DNA from: Bacteroidota bacterium
Lineage (GTDB): Bacteria > Bacteroidota > Bacteroidia > Chitinophagales > Chitinophagaceae
DNA: 7,262 nucleotides
Direction of reading: 5' to 3'
NCBI GenBank assembly: GCA_023386855.1
Contig: JAEWIW010000417.1
Span: forward strand, 1-7,262
Shown: piece by piece, positions 1-6,338 of the stretch
Numbering within the stretch: position 1 is the first letter of the stretch
Layout: each line of letters starts with the position of its first letter
The notes under the pieces: generated by a model
Seen by the model: only the letters and a program-made list of their open reading frames with translations
Databases searched by the model: none
Told to the model about the DNA's origin: nothing
Program-made: the position numbers and the translations under genes

Positions 1-38
1 CAAATAAATCGATTCATTAGTTAATTGCAGCAAAGAGA

Positions 39-2060
39 TTAATAAAATGATTTTTGCGTGGCCACATAACCGGTAGGCCGGGCAATCGTCACTACACCGG
101 TTCCATTGTAAAGATCATCCACTTCAACATAAGCGGATTCGCCTGGTTTTAGGAAAGGAATATCATAAGCCTTGGTTCCCTGGTAATTGCCAGTACTGTC
201 GCTTAAATAAAGTTTATACCCTTTAACGGCATGCTGTGGCAATCCTATACTTCCAAACACCAATATGCTTAGTTTATCTTTTTTCCATTTATTCATGGTT
301 TGAATCTCTATAGGGGAAGAAAGGTCGCGAAGCACTTTCATGGAAGGTTTTGGCTTTCCATACATATCATATACACCATGTATGCGGCGGCGGTATTTAT
401 TTTCTTCTTTTGTGCCTGGATAATGCGTACGATAATCGGTAAGGTCGAAATAGATAGCACCTTCTACATAAGGCTTCGATTCATAAATCGCCATATGGTA
501 GATCAGGTCCTGCAACCTTCTTTCATCTCCTCCTTTGAAATTGGGTTCACAAAGACCAAACTCAGATATAAAGAAAGGTTTATCGGGGTACGACATATGA
601 ACACTATCGAGGTACCGGTGAATTTGTCCTGTTGGCACCGGCCACCAGCTTCCACCATATTCATTCATCATGATATAATCGCCATAACTTCCTGCATCGG
701 GAACAAAGTTTGAAGCATTACTAAAGCCATGCGTAATGGTATTGCTTACATAACTAACCATGCGGGTTGTATCAAGTGAGCGGGCCTTAGCAACAAGATC
801 TTCCACCATCTTTTTGATGCCTGCATCACGGCCATTCAGTTCATTACCCACTCCCCAGGCAAAAATGGAAGGATGATTATAATGATTGCGGATCATTCTT
901 TCCAACTGGAGGCTGGCGATGCTGCGGATGGTGTCGTTTGAAGGTGTTTCACCACCCCATAAAGGAACTTCTTCCTGCAGCAGGATACCATTGCGATCAC
1001 AGAAATCAAAGAAAGCATCATCCTGCTGGAAATGCTGGCGACTGAAGATGCAATTCACATCTTTCATCAGTTTTCCATGCCTGGTTATTTCTTCGATCGG
1101 TTCGGCAAAACCATATTTTGGATTGGAACCTGCGGTCCACTCCACTCCCATCAGTTTTATTCTTTCACCGTTAAGGAAGGTTTGTCCATTTACAAATCGA
1201 AAATCCCTGAAACCCACTGTGGCAGTGATTTTGTCGGTTGCTTTTTTGCCATTAAGAATGGTAACATCAATACGGTAAAGATTGGGGAAGTCGATATGCC
1301 AGGGGTTAATCCTGTCAAGGTTGAAGGTGGTTTGGACCACTCCATTGATCAATGTTGGCGACGTGGTTTTCTCCAGTATAACTTTTTGGGTTGACTGGTT
1401 CTCTTCTCTAACGGTGATGTGTAAACGAAGATTTTTACCAGCTTTCTCATCAAGCCCCAGTTTTAAGGCAAGTGTACCAGAGCTATCTTTTAAGTTTAAT
1501 TGGGGTACTGCATGGAGGTAGGAAGCAGATGGTTTACCGGAAACGATTAACGCTGCAGTCCTTATCAATCCACCATCATTGGGCCAGTCGAATGAATTGG
1601 CAAATGGAACTTTATTCTTTCCATAATCATTATTCACTGCTACGGTAATGATATTTTCCTTTCCATATTTAAGCTGGTCATCGAGAACGATGAACAGTTT
1701 ATTGAATCCATCGCCAATATTTTCACTTATCTTTTTTCCATTCACATAAATAAAGGAGGTGTGGTTAATGGCGCCGAACTGGAGCACCACGTGTTTATTC
1801 TTCCAGGAAGCAGGTACGGTAATTTTTTTCTGGTACCATCCCCATCCATAGTGGTTCTGGTTTTCTTCTTCAACATTCCAGGTATGAGGAAGTTTCACCA
1901 CCCTTGCACCCGGAAGAGGATGTTCAAACCATTTCTCGTTGAGCCCGGCTGCTTTCTTATCCATGCTGAACTGCCACTGGTCATTTATGGCGATGGTATC
2001 GCGTTGGGAATAAGAAGCAAGGGAAAAAAACAGGACTAAAATGGTGAAGAAATAACGCAT
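39..2060 (-). CDS. Secreted glycoside hydrolase family 2 protein (beta-galactosidase/beta-glucuronidase-like)
   Basis: This 673-residue protein probably hydrolyses a beta-linked glycan or glycoside in the periplasm or outside the cell. Residues 1-19 form a signal peptide (hydrophobic TILVLFFSLAS, then SYSQ). Residues about 25-175 are the GH2 sugar-binding jelly roll, with LPHTWN at 57-62, YGWGWYQKKI at 71-80 and NDGGLIR at 161-167. An immunoglobulin-like domain spans about 180-288, and a TIM barrel runs from about 292 to 580. The acid/base is Glu407 in GNELNG and the nucleophile is Glu500 in FISEFG, both at the expected GH2 spacing. A small beta-rich tail occupies about 590-673. The barrel entry reads GVEWTAGSNP where classical beta-galactosidases have a GVNRHE-type motif, and the NxK carboxylate signature of glucuronidases is not evident, so the substrate cannot be assigned. 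The ATG at 2060 directly precedes the signal peptide. The gene is divergent from the LacI-type regulator, which probably controls it. The family is secure; the specificity is unknown. Confidence 0.93.
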   Translation of the reverse strand: MRYFFTILVLFFSLASYSQRDTIAINDQWQFSMDKKAAGLNEKWFEHPLPGARVVKLPHTWNVEEENQNHYGWGWYQKKITVPASWKNKHVVLQFGAINHTSFIYVNGKKISENIGDGFNKLFIVLDDQLKYGKENIITVAVNNDYGKNKVPFANSFDWPNDGGLIRTAALIVSGKPSASYLHAVPQLNLKDSSGTLALKLGLDEKAGKNLRLHITVREENQSTQKVILEKTTSPTLINGVVQTTFNLDRINPWHIDFPNLYRIDVTILNGKKATDKITATVGFRDFRFVNGQTFLNGERIKLMGVEWTAGSNPKYGFAEPIEEITRHGKLMKDVNCIFSRQHFQQDDAFFDFCDRNGILLQEEVPLWGGETPSNDTIRSIASLQLERMIRNHYNHPSIFAWGVGNELNGRDAGIKKMVEDLVAKARSLDTTRMVSYVSNTITHGFSNASNFVPDAGSYGDYIMMNEYGGSWWPVPTGQIHRYLDSVHMSYPDKPFFISEFGLCEPNFKGGDERRLQDLIYHMAIYESKPYVEGAIYFDLTDYRTHYPGTKEENKYRRRIHGVYDMYGKPKPSMKVLRDLSSPIEIQTMNKWKKDKLSILVFGSIGLPQHAVKGYKLYLSDSTGNYQGTKAYDIPFLKPGESAYVEVDDLYNGTGVVTIARPTGYVATQKSFY

Positions 2061-2079
2061 TTCTGAAAGTTTTTAATTG

Positions 2080-2098
2080 CAGGCTCTTAAAGAGGCTG
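2080..2098. promoter_or_regulatory. Candidate operator: 19-base quasi-palindrome upstream of GH2
   Basis: The site reads CAGGCTCTT-A-AAGAGGCTG, in which eight of nine positions pair symmetrically around a central A (the one mismatch is G/G). It lies 20-38 bases upstream of the GH2 ATG, between that start and a weak promoter-like element. Size, symmetry and position fit a LacI-family repressor site. It lacks the central CG common in that family, so another regulator or an RNA hairpin in the leader is possible. Confidence 0.4.
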
Positions 2099-2108
2099 GA
2101 ATGACAGC

Positions 2109-2116
2109 CGAAGTTA
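2109..2116 (-). promoter_or_regulatory. Weak Bacteroidota -7-like element for GH2
   Basis: On the minus strand the site reads TAACTTCG, one mismatch from the Bacteroidota -7 consensus TAnnTTTG. A TCTG about 17 bases upstream is a poor match to the -33 TTTG, and the spacing is slightly short. If it is used, transcription would begin near 2102 and the palindrome at 2080-2098 would lie in the first transcribed bases, a typical repressor-block position. This is low-confidence inference. Confidence 0.2.
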
Positions 2117-2153
2117 GCGGATATAATTATGGACAGAATGCGATATGGGCATA

Positions 2154-2173
2154 GATAATTCTTTGGAATTATC
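2154..2173. promoter_or_regulatory. Candidate operator: perfect 8-base inverted repeat in the divergent region
   Basis: The arms GATAATTC and GAATTATC are exact reverse complements separated by TTTG. Symmetry continues outward after one mismatch (AT at 2151-2152 with AT at 2175-2176). It is near the middle of the GH2/LacI divergent intergenic region, where a regulator could act on both promoters. It shares no obvious half-site with the palindrome at 2080-2098, so at most one is likely to be the cognate site of the LacI-type protein. Confidence 0.35.
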
Positions 2174-2240
2174 CATTCAATCAACTTTTTTAGCAGGAAG
2201 CAAGTAAACCAAATCACCAAGGGAATCTAAAAACTTACAG

Positions 2241-2265
2241 CAATTAGAAATTCTTCTCTAAATTG
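2241..2265. promoter_or_regulatory. Imperfect inverted repeat in the LacI-gene leader
   Basis: CAATTAGA (2241-2248) faces TCTAAATTG (2257-2265); the arms are complementary apart from one extra A/T. The repeat ends five bases before the regulator's ATG. It could be an autoregulatory site or a leader hairpin. AT-rich leaders throw up such repeats often, so the support is weak. Confidence 0.22.
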
Positions 2266-2270
2266 CCGCA

Positions 2271-3281
2271 ATGTCCTCTAAACAAATCACCATAAAGGAT
2301 CTTGCCCGGCGGCTCAATATTTCCGTATCCACGGTTTCCAGGGCATTGAGGAATGCGATCGATATTAACCCTGAAACAAAGCAGGCCGTACTGGACCTGG
2401 CCGAAAAACTGCATTACCAGCCTAACGTAATGGCCCAGGGACTGGTCAAAAAGCGAACCCGCATCATAGGCATCATCGTTCCCGTAATTCATTCCAATTA
2501 TTTTTCCGAGGCGTTGAGCAGTATGACTGAAATTGCCAATGAATATGGCTATCACCTGATGTTTTGCCAGAGTAATGAAGATGAGGAACAGGAAAAAAAG
2601 AACATCAAGAAGCTGCTGGCCTGCCAGGTAGACGGGATCCTGATATCCGTTTCAAAGGACAGCCAGGATATTTCCGAGCTGGAAAAAGTGCGCAGGGCTG
2701 GTGTTCCGATTGTAATGTTCGACCGCACGCTGGCGGAATTCCGCTGTAATAAAGTGGTGGTCGATGAATACGAGGGTGCGTTTAAAGCGGTGGAACATCT
2801 CATTAAAAAAGGATGCAGGCGGATCTCCCATATTGCGGGTCCAATGAATGCATCTGTGTCTACCAACAGGATGAAAGGTTATGTTGATGCACTGGAAAAA
2901 AATAAAATCCCCTTCGATAAAAGTATGGTCTTCCGTTGCGAAGGCTTTGAAGAAGATGCTCTTGAAGCGATAAAAAAGATCACGAAACTAAAACCACTTC
3001 CCGACGGGATCTTCTGCATCAATGACCTTTCGGCGATCACTGCCATAAAATATTTAAAGAAAAAAGGAATACAGGTTCCCGAAGAAATCAGGGTGGTAGG
3101 ATTTAATAATGACCCTGTAAGCGAGATGGTTGAACCTTCACTTACTACCGTAATGCAACCCGGTTACGAAGTAGGAAAGCTGGCAATGAAGATGCTGGTA
3201 GATGAAATTGACAAACCGGTAAAGGATTTCGAAACCGTTCAGTTGCGTACCCAGCTTATCATAAGGGGCTCAAGTAAATAA
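2271..3281 (+). CDS. LacI/GalR-family transcriptional regulator
   Basis: This 336-residue cytoplasmic DNA-binding sugar sensor has the usual family length. The helix-turn-helix occupies residues 6-26 (ITIKDLARRLNISVSTVSRAL). The hinge helix that inserts in the operator minor groove lies at about 51-62, with Leu58 followed by VKKRT. The periplasmic-binding-protein-like effector domain starts at IIGIIVP (65-71) and runs to the end. Arg200 (STNRMKGY) and Asp281 (FNNDPVSEM) sit where LacI uses an Arg and an Asp to hold the sugar, so a saccharide ligand is likely; this correspondence is inference. The ATG at 2271 places the HTH at the extreme N-terminus, as expected. The gene is divergent from the GH2 gene across 210 bases and convergent with the SusD-containing operon, so it is the natural local regulator. 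Whether it represses or activates cannot be read from sequence. Confidence 0.95.
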   Translation: MSSKQITIKDLARRLNISVSTVSRALRNAIDINPETKQAVLDLAEKLHYQPNVMAQGLVKKRTRIIGIIVPVIHSNYFSEALSSMTEIANEYGYHLMFCQSNEDEEQEKKNIKKLLACQVDGILISVSKDSQDISELEKVRRAGVPIVMFDRTLAEFRCNKVVVDEYEGAFKAVEHLIKKGCRRISHIAGPMNASVSTNRMKGYVDALEKNKIPFDKSMVFRCEGFEEDALEAIKKITKLKPLPDGIFCINDLSAITAIKYLKKKGIQVPEEIRVVGFNNDPVSEMVEPSLTTVMQPGYEVGKLAMKMLVDEIDKPVKDFETVQLRTQLIIRGSSK

Positions 3282-3324
3282 CCCCCGTGGCACGGGGGCG
3301 TGGCACGGGGGCGTGGCACGGGGT
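3282..3324. repeat. GC-rich 13-base tandem repeat, about three units
   Basis: The unit CGTGGCACGGGGG occurs at 3286-3298 and 3299-3311, with a third copy at 3312-3324 that has T in the last place. The run starts immediately after the LacI-type stop codon and is preceded by CCCC at 3282-3285. The composition is strikingly G-rich against the AT-leaning surroundings. The unit contains no coding sequence, and the array fills most of the 66-base gap between two convergent genes. Confidence 0.95.
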
Positions 3325-3337
3325 CATAAAAACCCCG
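3282..3337. terminator. Hairpin region between convergent genes, possible bidirectional terminator
   Basis: CCCCCGTG (3282-3289) and CACGGGGG (3291-3298) are perfect complements around one G. Farther on, CGGGGT (3319-3324) and ACCCCG (3332-3337) form a 6-pair stem with a 7-base loop. Because the G-tracts repeat, the C-tracts at either end can pair with any of three partners. There is no clean U-run after either stem, so a classical intrinsic terminator is not demonstrated. The position between the stops at 3281 and 3348 is what favours a transcription-ending role. Confidence 0.5.
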
Positions 3338-3347
3338 GAATTACGGT

Positions 3348-4421
3348 CTATTTCTTCTTCTTTTTCTTATTCTCCAACTTCACAGCTGCGTTGTAGTCTA
3401 CAACATAATGCCACCAATTATTGAGTTTTCCATCTTTTTTATTGATGCCCTTGTAATGCGGGATATGCCTGTACCACCAGGTCATATAACCGAGGTGTGA
3501 ACATTTCCACTCCTGGCAGTCCACCGTTCTTGGGTTTTCCTGTTTTACATCAGGGTAATTGAACCAGCTGTCGGCATAGGTCTTCACTTCTGTCTTATTC
3601 ACCCAGTCATAATCGTGGGTAGCATTAGGTGGGAAGTGAATGTTACCGATATTGGCCTTGCCTGGATCCACTTTATCATAAGTGGTGAAGAGTTCCCAGT
3701 TATTTTTATCAGCCGCTTTATTATCCCACCTTCCATACACTTTGCGCATGATGGATTCAAAGCGGTGGCCATAACTTTCCAATGCAAGCGACATCTCCCT
3801 TTCATAGTTCAGTCCCATGATGGTCAACAGGTCTTTACAGGAACTTCCTTTTACGGGGTTTGAATTGAGCCAGAAAGCATTCTGCCCTGCAAAAGTGGAT
3901 TCCCACATTCCGCCATAAGGGAAGGTCCAAACCCATACTTCATTGATAATGCCTTTATCCCTCATATCACAAAAACCATAATGATCAATGAAGGCATTAT
4001 AATCAAAAGTAGTTTCCTGTTTTTTCAGGGTTTCCCAGTTGGGTTCCTGCATCAGGCTTACCAGGCGATCAAAGCTTAAGGGCTTGTCTTCATTTTTCAG
4101 CCTGGTAAAAAATACCGCGTCATCATAGATCTTCACGATCTCGTATTTTACTGCACCACCACTAACTGAATTAAGCGTATCTCGATACGCATTCATCAGC
4201 TCCCAGGGATCATGCCATTGGAATTTATACCCTGGAGTTTTAAAAACTTCATGCATGCGTTTGTTGCCCATGGATGGGATCTTTGGATCCTGCATTACCA
4301 CGGCTACTTTTACAACAATAGGCTTGGCTACATCAAGCTTATGTTTCTGCTGCGCGAAGGCAGCAGAAAACATAAGGATGGCTACTAAAGAGAATGTTAT
4401 TCTATTCAACACTGAGATCAT
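3348..4421 (-). CDS. Uncharacterised secreted protein with HRFE core motif and lysine tail
   Basis: I do not recognise a named function for this 357-residue protein. A clear signal peptide covers residues 1-23 (SLVAILMFSAAFA, then QQ), and no lipobox cysteine is present, so it is probably periplasmic or released. The mature part is rich in Trp and Tyr. Motif-like stretches are EVWVWTFPYGGMWES (161-175), FWLNSNPV (183-190), ESYGHRFES (215-223), GNIHFPPNATHDYDW (259-273) and the C-terminal NNWWHYV (334-340). They look like conserved core segments of a family seen in several soil bacterial phyla; that is memory-based and unverified. Four cysteines (151, 195, 302, 307) could form disulfides. The His219-Glu222 pair and nearby acidic residues could be catalytic or metal-binding, which is speculative. 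It ends in six lysines (352-357) before TAG. It is last in the SUS-type operon, 15 bases after the DUF5007-like gene, which suggests a role on the same substrate. Confidence 0.88.
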   Translation of the reverse strand: MISVLNRITFSLVAILMFSAAFAQQKHKLDVAKPIVVKVAVVMQDPKIPSMGNKRMHEVFKTPGYKFQWHDPWELMNAYRDTLNSVSGGAVKYEIVKIYDDAVFFTRLKNEDKPLSFDRLVSLMQEPNWETLKKQETTFDYNAFIDHYGFCDMRDKGIINEVWVWTFPYGGMWESTFAGQNAFWLNSNPVKGSSCKDLLTIMGLNYEREMSLALESYGHRFESIMRKVYGRWDNKAADKNNWELFTTYDKVDPGKANIGNIHFPPNATHDYDWVNKTEVKTYADSWFNYPDVKQENPRTVDCQEWKCSHLGYMTWWYRHIPHYKGINKKDGKLNNWWHYVVDYNAAVKLENKKKKKK

Positions 4422-4436
4422 TTATTGATTTAAAAT

Positions 4437-5528
4437 TTAGAATGTTCCGTCAAGATGTGTATAAGGAAAGCGGCAGGAGATCACCCATGTTCCGGGCTCA
4501 TTGAAGACCACTTTTGAACGCAGCCTGATATACCATTTTGAAGCACCCCAGCTTGGATCGGGCCATGGATTCAGGAAGGGATATTTTTTATCTACATACA
4601 CTTCCTTATGCAAGGTTGCTGTATCCAGGACAGTAAAGTCCATTGTACCGCCTTTCAGGTAACTCAAAAGATCCTTGCGGGCAGGAAATGGAGCCGTAGG
4701 GAATTCCACCATCGCACCTTCAGGAAGGTTCTGGCGGTTAATTGAATAATCAAAATAACTTTCAGTTCCCGGGGCGTAGGTTGCATAATCCTTTGATGCA
4801 AAAATTTTTCCTTCAGCATCAAAGTACTGGATCAGCACTTTAACGGAATTAGTAGGTTCATCACTCAGCTTATAGATATCCACGAATTCTTTACCATTGC
4901 GGTCGTAGATATTCTGGTGGCGGTCCACTGCATCTTCAGGGATATTATCGTATAAGGTGAAGGTTGACTCACCATTGTTATTTACCAGCAGGATCGCTGT
5001 TGCAGCCTGGAAGAAAGTGAATGGCTTCCTGTCAGCAGTAAGTTTGATGATCGCATAATCCTTATAGATCTTCTCACCCTTACTATTCTTCACTTTTACA
5101 TCCACATGAAACACATCACCTGCATTTTTAAAATTGCTGGTGGTTTCAAGGTATTGCAGCATTCCATTTACGGGGTTGATACTGAATGCCGGCATTTCGG
5201 TTTCCCTCAGCTTTGCATTGATAAGTTCTTCCGTGGTATCGGTCTTATTATTATAAGGTTTTATCCAGGTCTTGTAACTGTAATTCTGGAAGAACTGGTC
5301 CGAATGATTACCATTTGCATCTCTAACATCCACGATAGAGAATTCTGCAGGCTCTGATGACCCATCGAGCCATGCGATATCGGTAGATCCTTTTCCACCC
5401 AGTGGAATCAAAATGGTGTCTGCACCTTTCAGGTAAAGATCCTCGCTCAGAAAACCTTTTTCTGCAGGGATCTTATAGCAGGCCCCAAGTGAAGCCAGTA
5501 GCAGTGATCCCAATATTATTTTTTTCAT
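4437..5528 (-). CDS. DUF5007-like surface or periplasmic lipoprotein of a SUS-type locus
   Basis: This is a 363-residue lipoprotein. Residues 1-17 form a lipoprotein signal with lipobox LGAC and lipidated Cys17. The residues after it (YKIPAEKGFLSED) lack the clear K-D/E surface-export signal seen in the neighbouring lipoprotein, although acidic residues follow. The start of the mature protein (CYKIPAEKGFLSEDL followed by ILIPLGG) and the overall length resemble Bacteroidota proteins named DUF5007, an assignment made from memory. Sequence such as FSINPVNGMLQYLETTSNFKNAGDVFHVDVKVKNSKGEK (115-153) looks like a beta-sandwich of the kind in SusE-type glycan-binding proteins. The C-terminal PWPDPSWGASKWYIRLRSKVVFNEPGTW (321-348) is aromatic-rich and ends in a beta-strand-like segment. 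The gene follows the FAS1 gene by 24 bases. A surface glycan-binding or structural accessory role is likely but unproven. Confidence 0.87.
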   Translation of the reverse strand: MKKIILGSLLLASLGACYKIPAEKGFLSEDLYLKGADTILIPLGGKGSTDIAWLDGSSEPAEFSIVDVRDANGNHSDQFFQNYSYKTWIKPYNNKTDTTEELINAKLRETEMPAFSINPVNGMLQYLETTSNFKNAGDVFHVDVKVKNSKGEKIYKDYAIIKLTADRKPFTFFQAATAILLVNNNGESTFTLYDNIPEDAVDRHQNIYDRNGKEFVDIYKLSDEPTNSVKVLIQYFDAEGKIFASKDYATYAPGTESYFDYSINRQNLPEGAMVEFPTAPFPARKDLLSYLKGGTMDFTVLDTATLHKEVYVDKKYPFLNPWPDPSWGASKWYIRLRSKVVFNEPGTWVISCRFPYTHLDGTF

Positions 5529-5552
5529 GATTGTTAAGTTTGATTAATTCTC

Positions 5553-6320
5553 TTAAAGCCGATCGTCTGATCTTGTTCCAAAGAAAAATAACGTGTGATA
5601 ATAATAATGATCAGTGAAAGTGTAGTCACCACTGTAGATCACGTGTACTGCACCATTGTTGGTGTCCACATCCGAGATATACATTTTATACACCTGGTCG
5701 CACTCAGGATTATCATAACCCATAGATACCCGCTGGCTGGGCGACATTTCCCAATTGGCCCCGCGTTTAAAATGAACCTGTATTTTCTTAGGCCTGCTTT
5801 GCATGAAGTTTGAATACTGGTAGCCTTCTCCTGGCTGACCACCGCCATCCCATCCTGCACCTGGCTCTGCATTTACTTCTTCAACAGTTAAGCGAAGTGA
5901 ATCACCGCTATGGGTTTCCAGCATAAGTCCCTCTTCAGGAATATTACTGCTCAGGATCTTTCCATCTACGATATACATTTTAAGCTGCTGCAACTCATCG
6001 GCCGGGAGATCATCAATAGTCAGCATAGTGGCGTTAGGGTCAAGCCTTAGCCTCCTGTTATTCATCCTGCGCAGGTAGCGGTTTACCGCGTAATTGCTCG
6101 GGGCTATAAGGGTAACATTTCCATTTACCTCGTCTTTCAACCCTGCCTTTTCGATCAGCTTTGCTGTTGAAGTAGTGACCTCAAAAGAATTGAGGAAATC
6201 GAAGGTCGACTGGTTAACCTTGTTGGTTTCGTTTTTGGTACCTCCAATGATATAGTCCTTCGAACAGGAGTTCAGCAGGAGGGCCATCAATGGAAGCATG
6301 CCTATCAAATATTTTTTCAT
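5553..6320 (-). CDS. Fasciclin (FAS1) domain lipoprotein
   Basis: This 255-residue lipoprotein has lipobox LNSC with Cys19 as the lipidation site. The following SKDY approximates the K-D/E export signal that sends Bacteroidota lipoproteins to the cell surface. One FAS1 fold covers about residues 36-230: helical STFDFLNSFEVTTSTAKLIEKAG (38-60), the H1-type strand VTLIAPSNYAVN (69-80), MYIVDGKIL (115-123, equivalent to the family's YHIVPGKI), and the H2-like C-terminal strand KMYISDVDTNNGAVHVIYS (212-230). A glycine-rich insertion (GAGWDGGGQPGEGYQYS, 154-170) separates the two halves. FAS1 domains are usually adhesion or binding modules. Lying 18 bases after a SusD-like gene, this one probably belongs to the outer-membrane uptake complex or binds glycan. 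The ATG at 6320 gives the only start that includes the signal peptide. The domain is clear; the role is inference. Confidence 0.9.
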   Translation of the reverse strand: MKKYLIGMLPLMALLLNSCSKDYIIGGTKNETNKVNQSTFDFLNSFEVTTSTAKLIEKAGLKDEVNGNVTLIAPSNYAVNRYLRRMNNRRLRLDPNATMLTIDDLPADELQQLKMYIVDGKILSSNIPEEGLMLETHSGDSLRLTVEEVNAEPGAGWDGGGQPGEGYQYSNFMQSRPKKIQVHFKRGANWEMSPSQRVSMGYDNPECDQVYKMYISDVDTNNGAVHVIYSGDYTFTDHYYYHTLFFFGTRSDDRL

Positions 6321-6338
6321 AATGTGTTGTATTAAGGT

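Noticed and set aside
300..1521. Several plus-strand open frames (for example 300-713, 886-1278, 1032-1394) opposite the GH2 gene.
   Set aside because: They are antisense to a well-supported GH2 coding sequence, overlap each other in different frames, and show no recognisable domain or start context.
21..2082. The 10-mer TTAATTGCAG occurs at 21-30 and 2073-2082, flanking the GH2 gene like a target-site duplication.
   Set aside because: Exact 10-base repeats are expected many times by chance in 7 kb, similarity stops right after the match, and no transposase or terminal inverted repeats are present.
1981..2220. A 79-codon minus-strand frame overlapping the GH2 start and the intergenic region.
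   Set aside because: It overlaps the GH2 signal-peptide region in another frame, has no family resemblance, and its apparent hydrophobicity comes from AT-rich sequence.
3286..3323. Possible G-quadruplex from the repeated G-tracts.
   Set aside because: Only three tracts of four or more Gs are present, so a standard three-tetrad quadruplex on one strand is not satisfied; hairpins explain the symmetry better.
3282..3324. The short direct repeats as a CRISPR remnant.
   Set aside because: The units are 13 bases and directly adjacent with no spacers, and no cas genes are in view.
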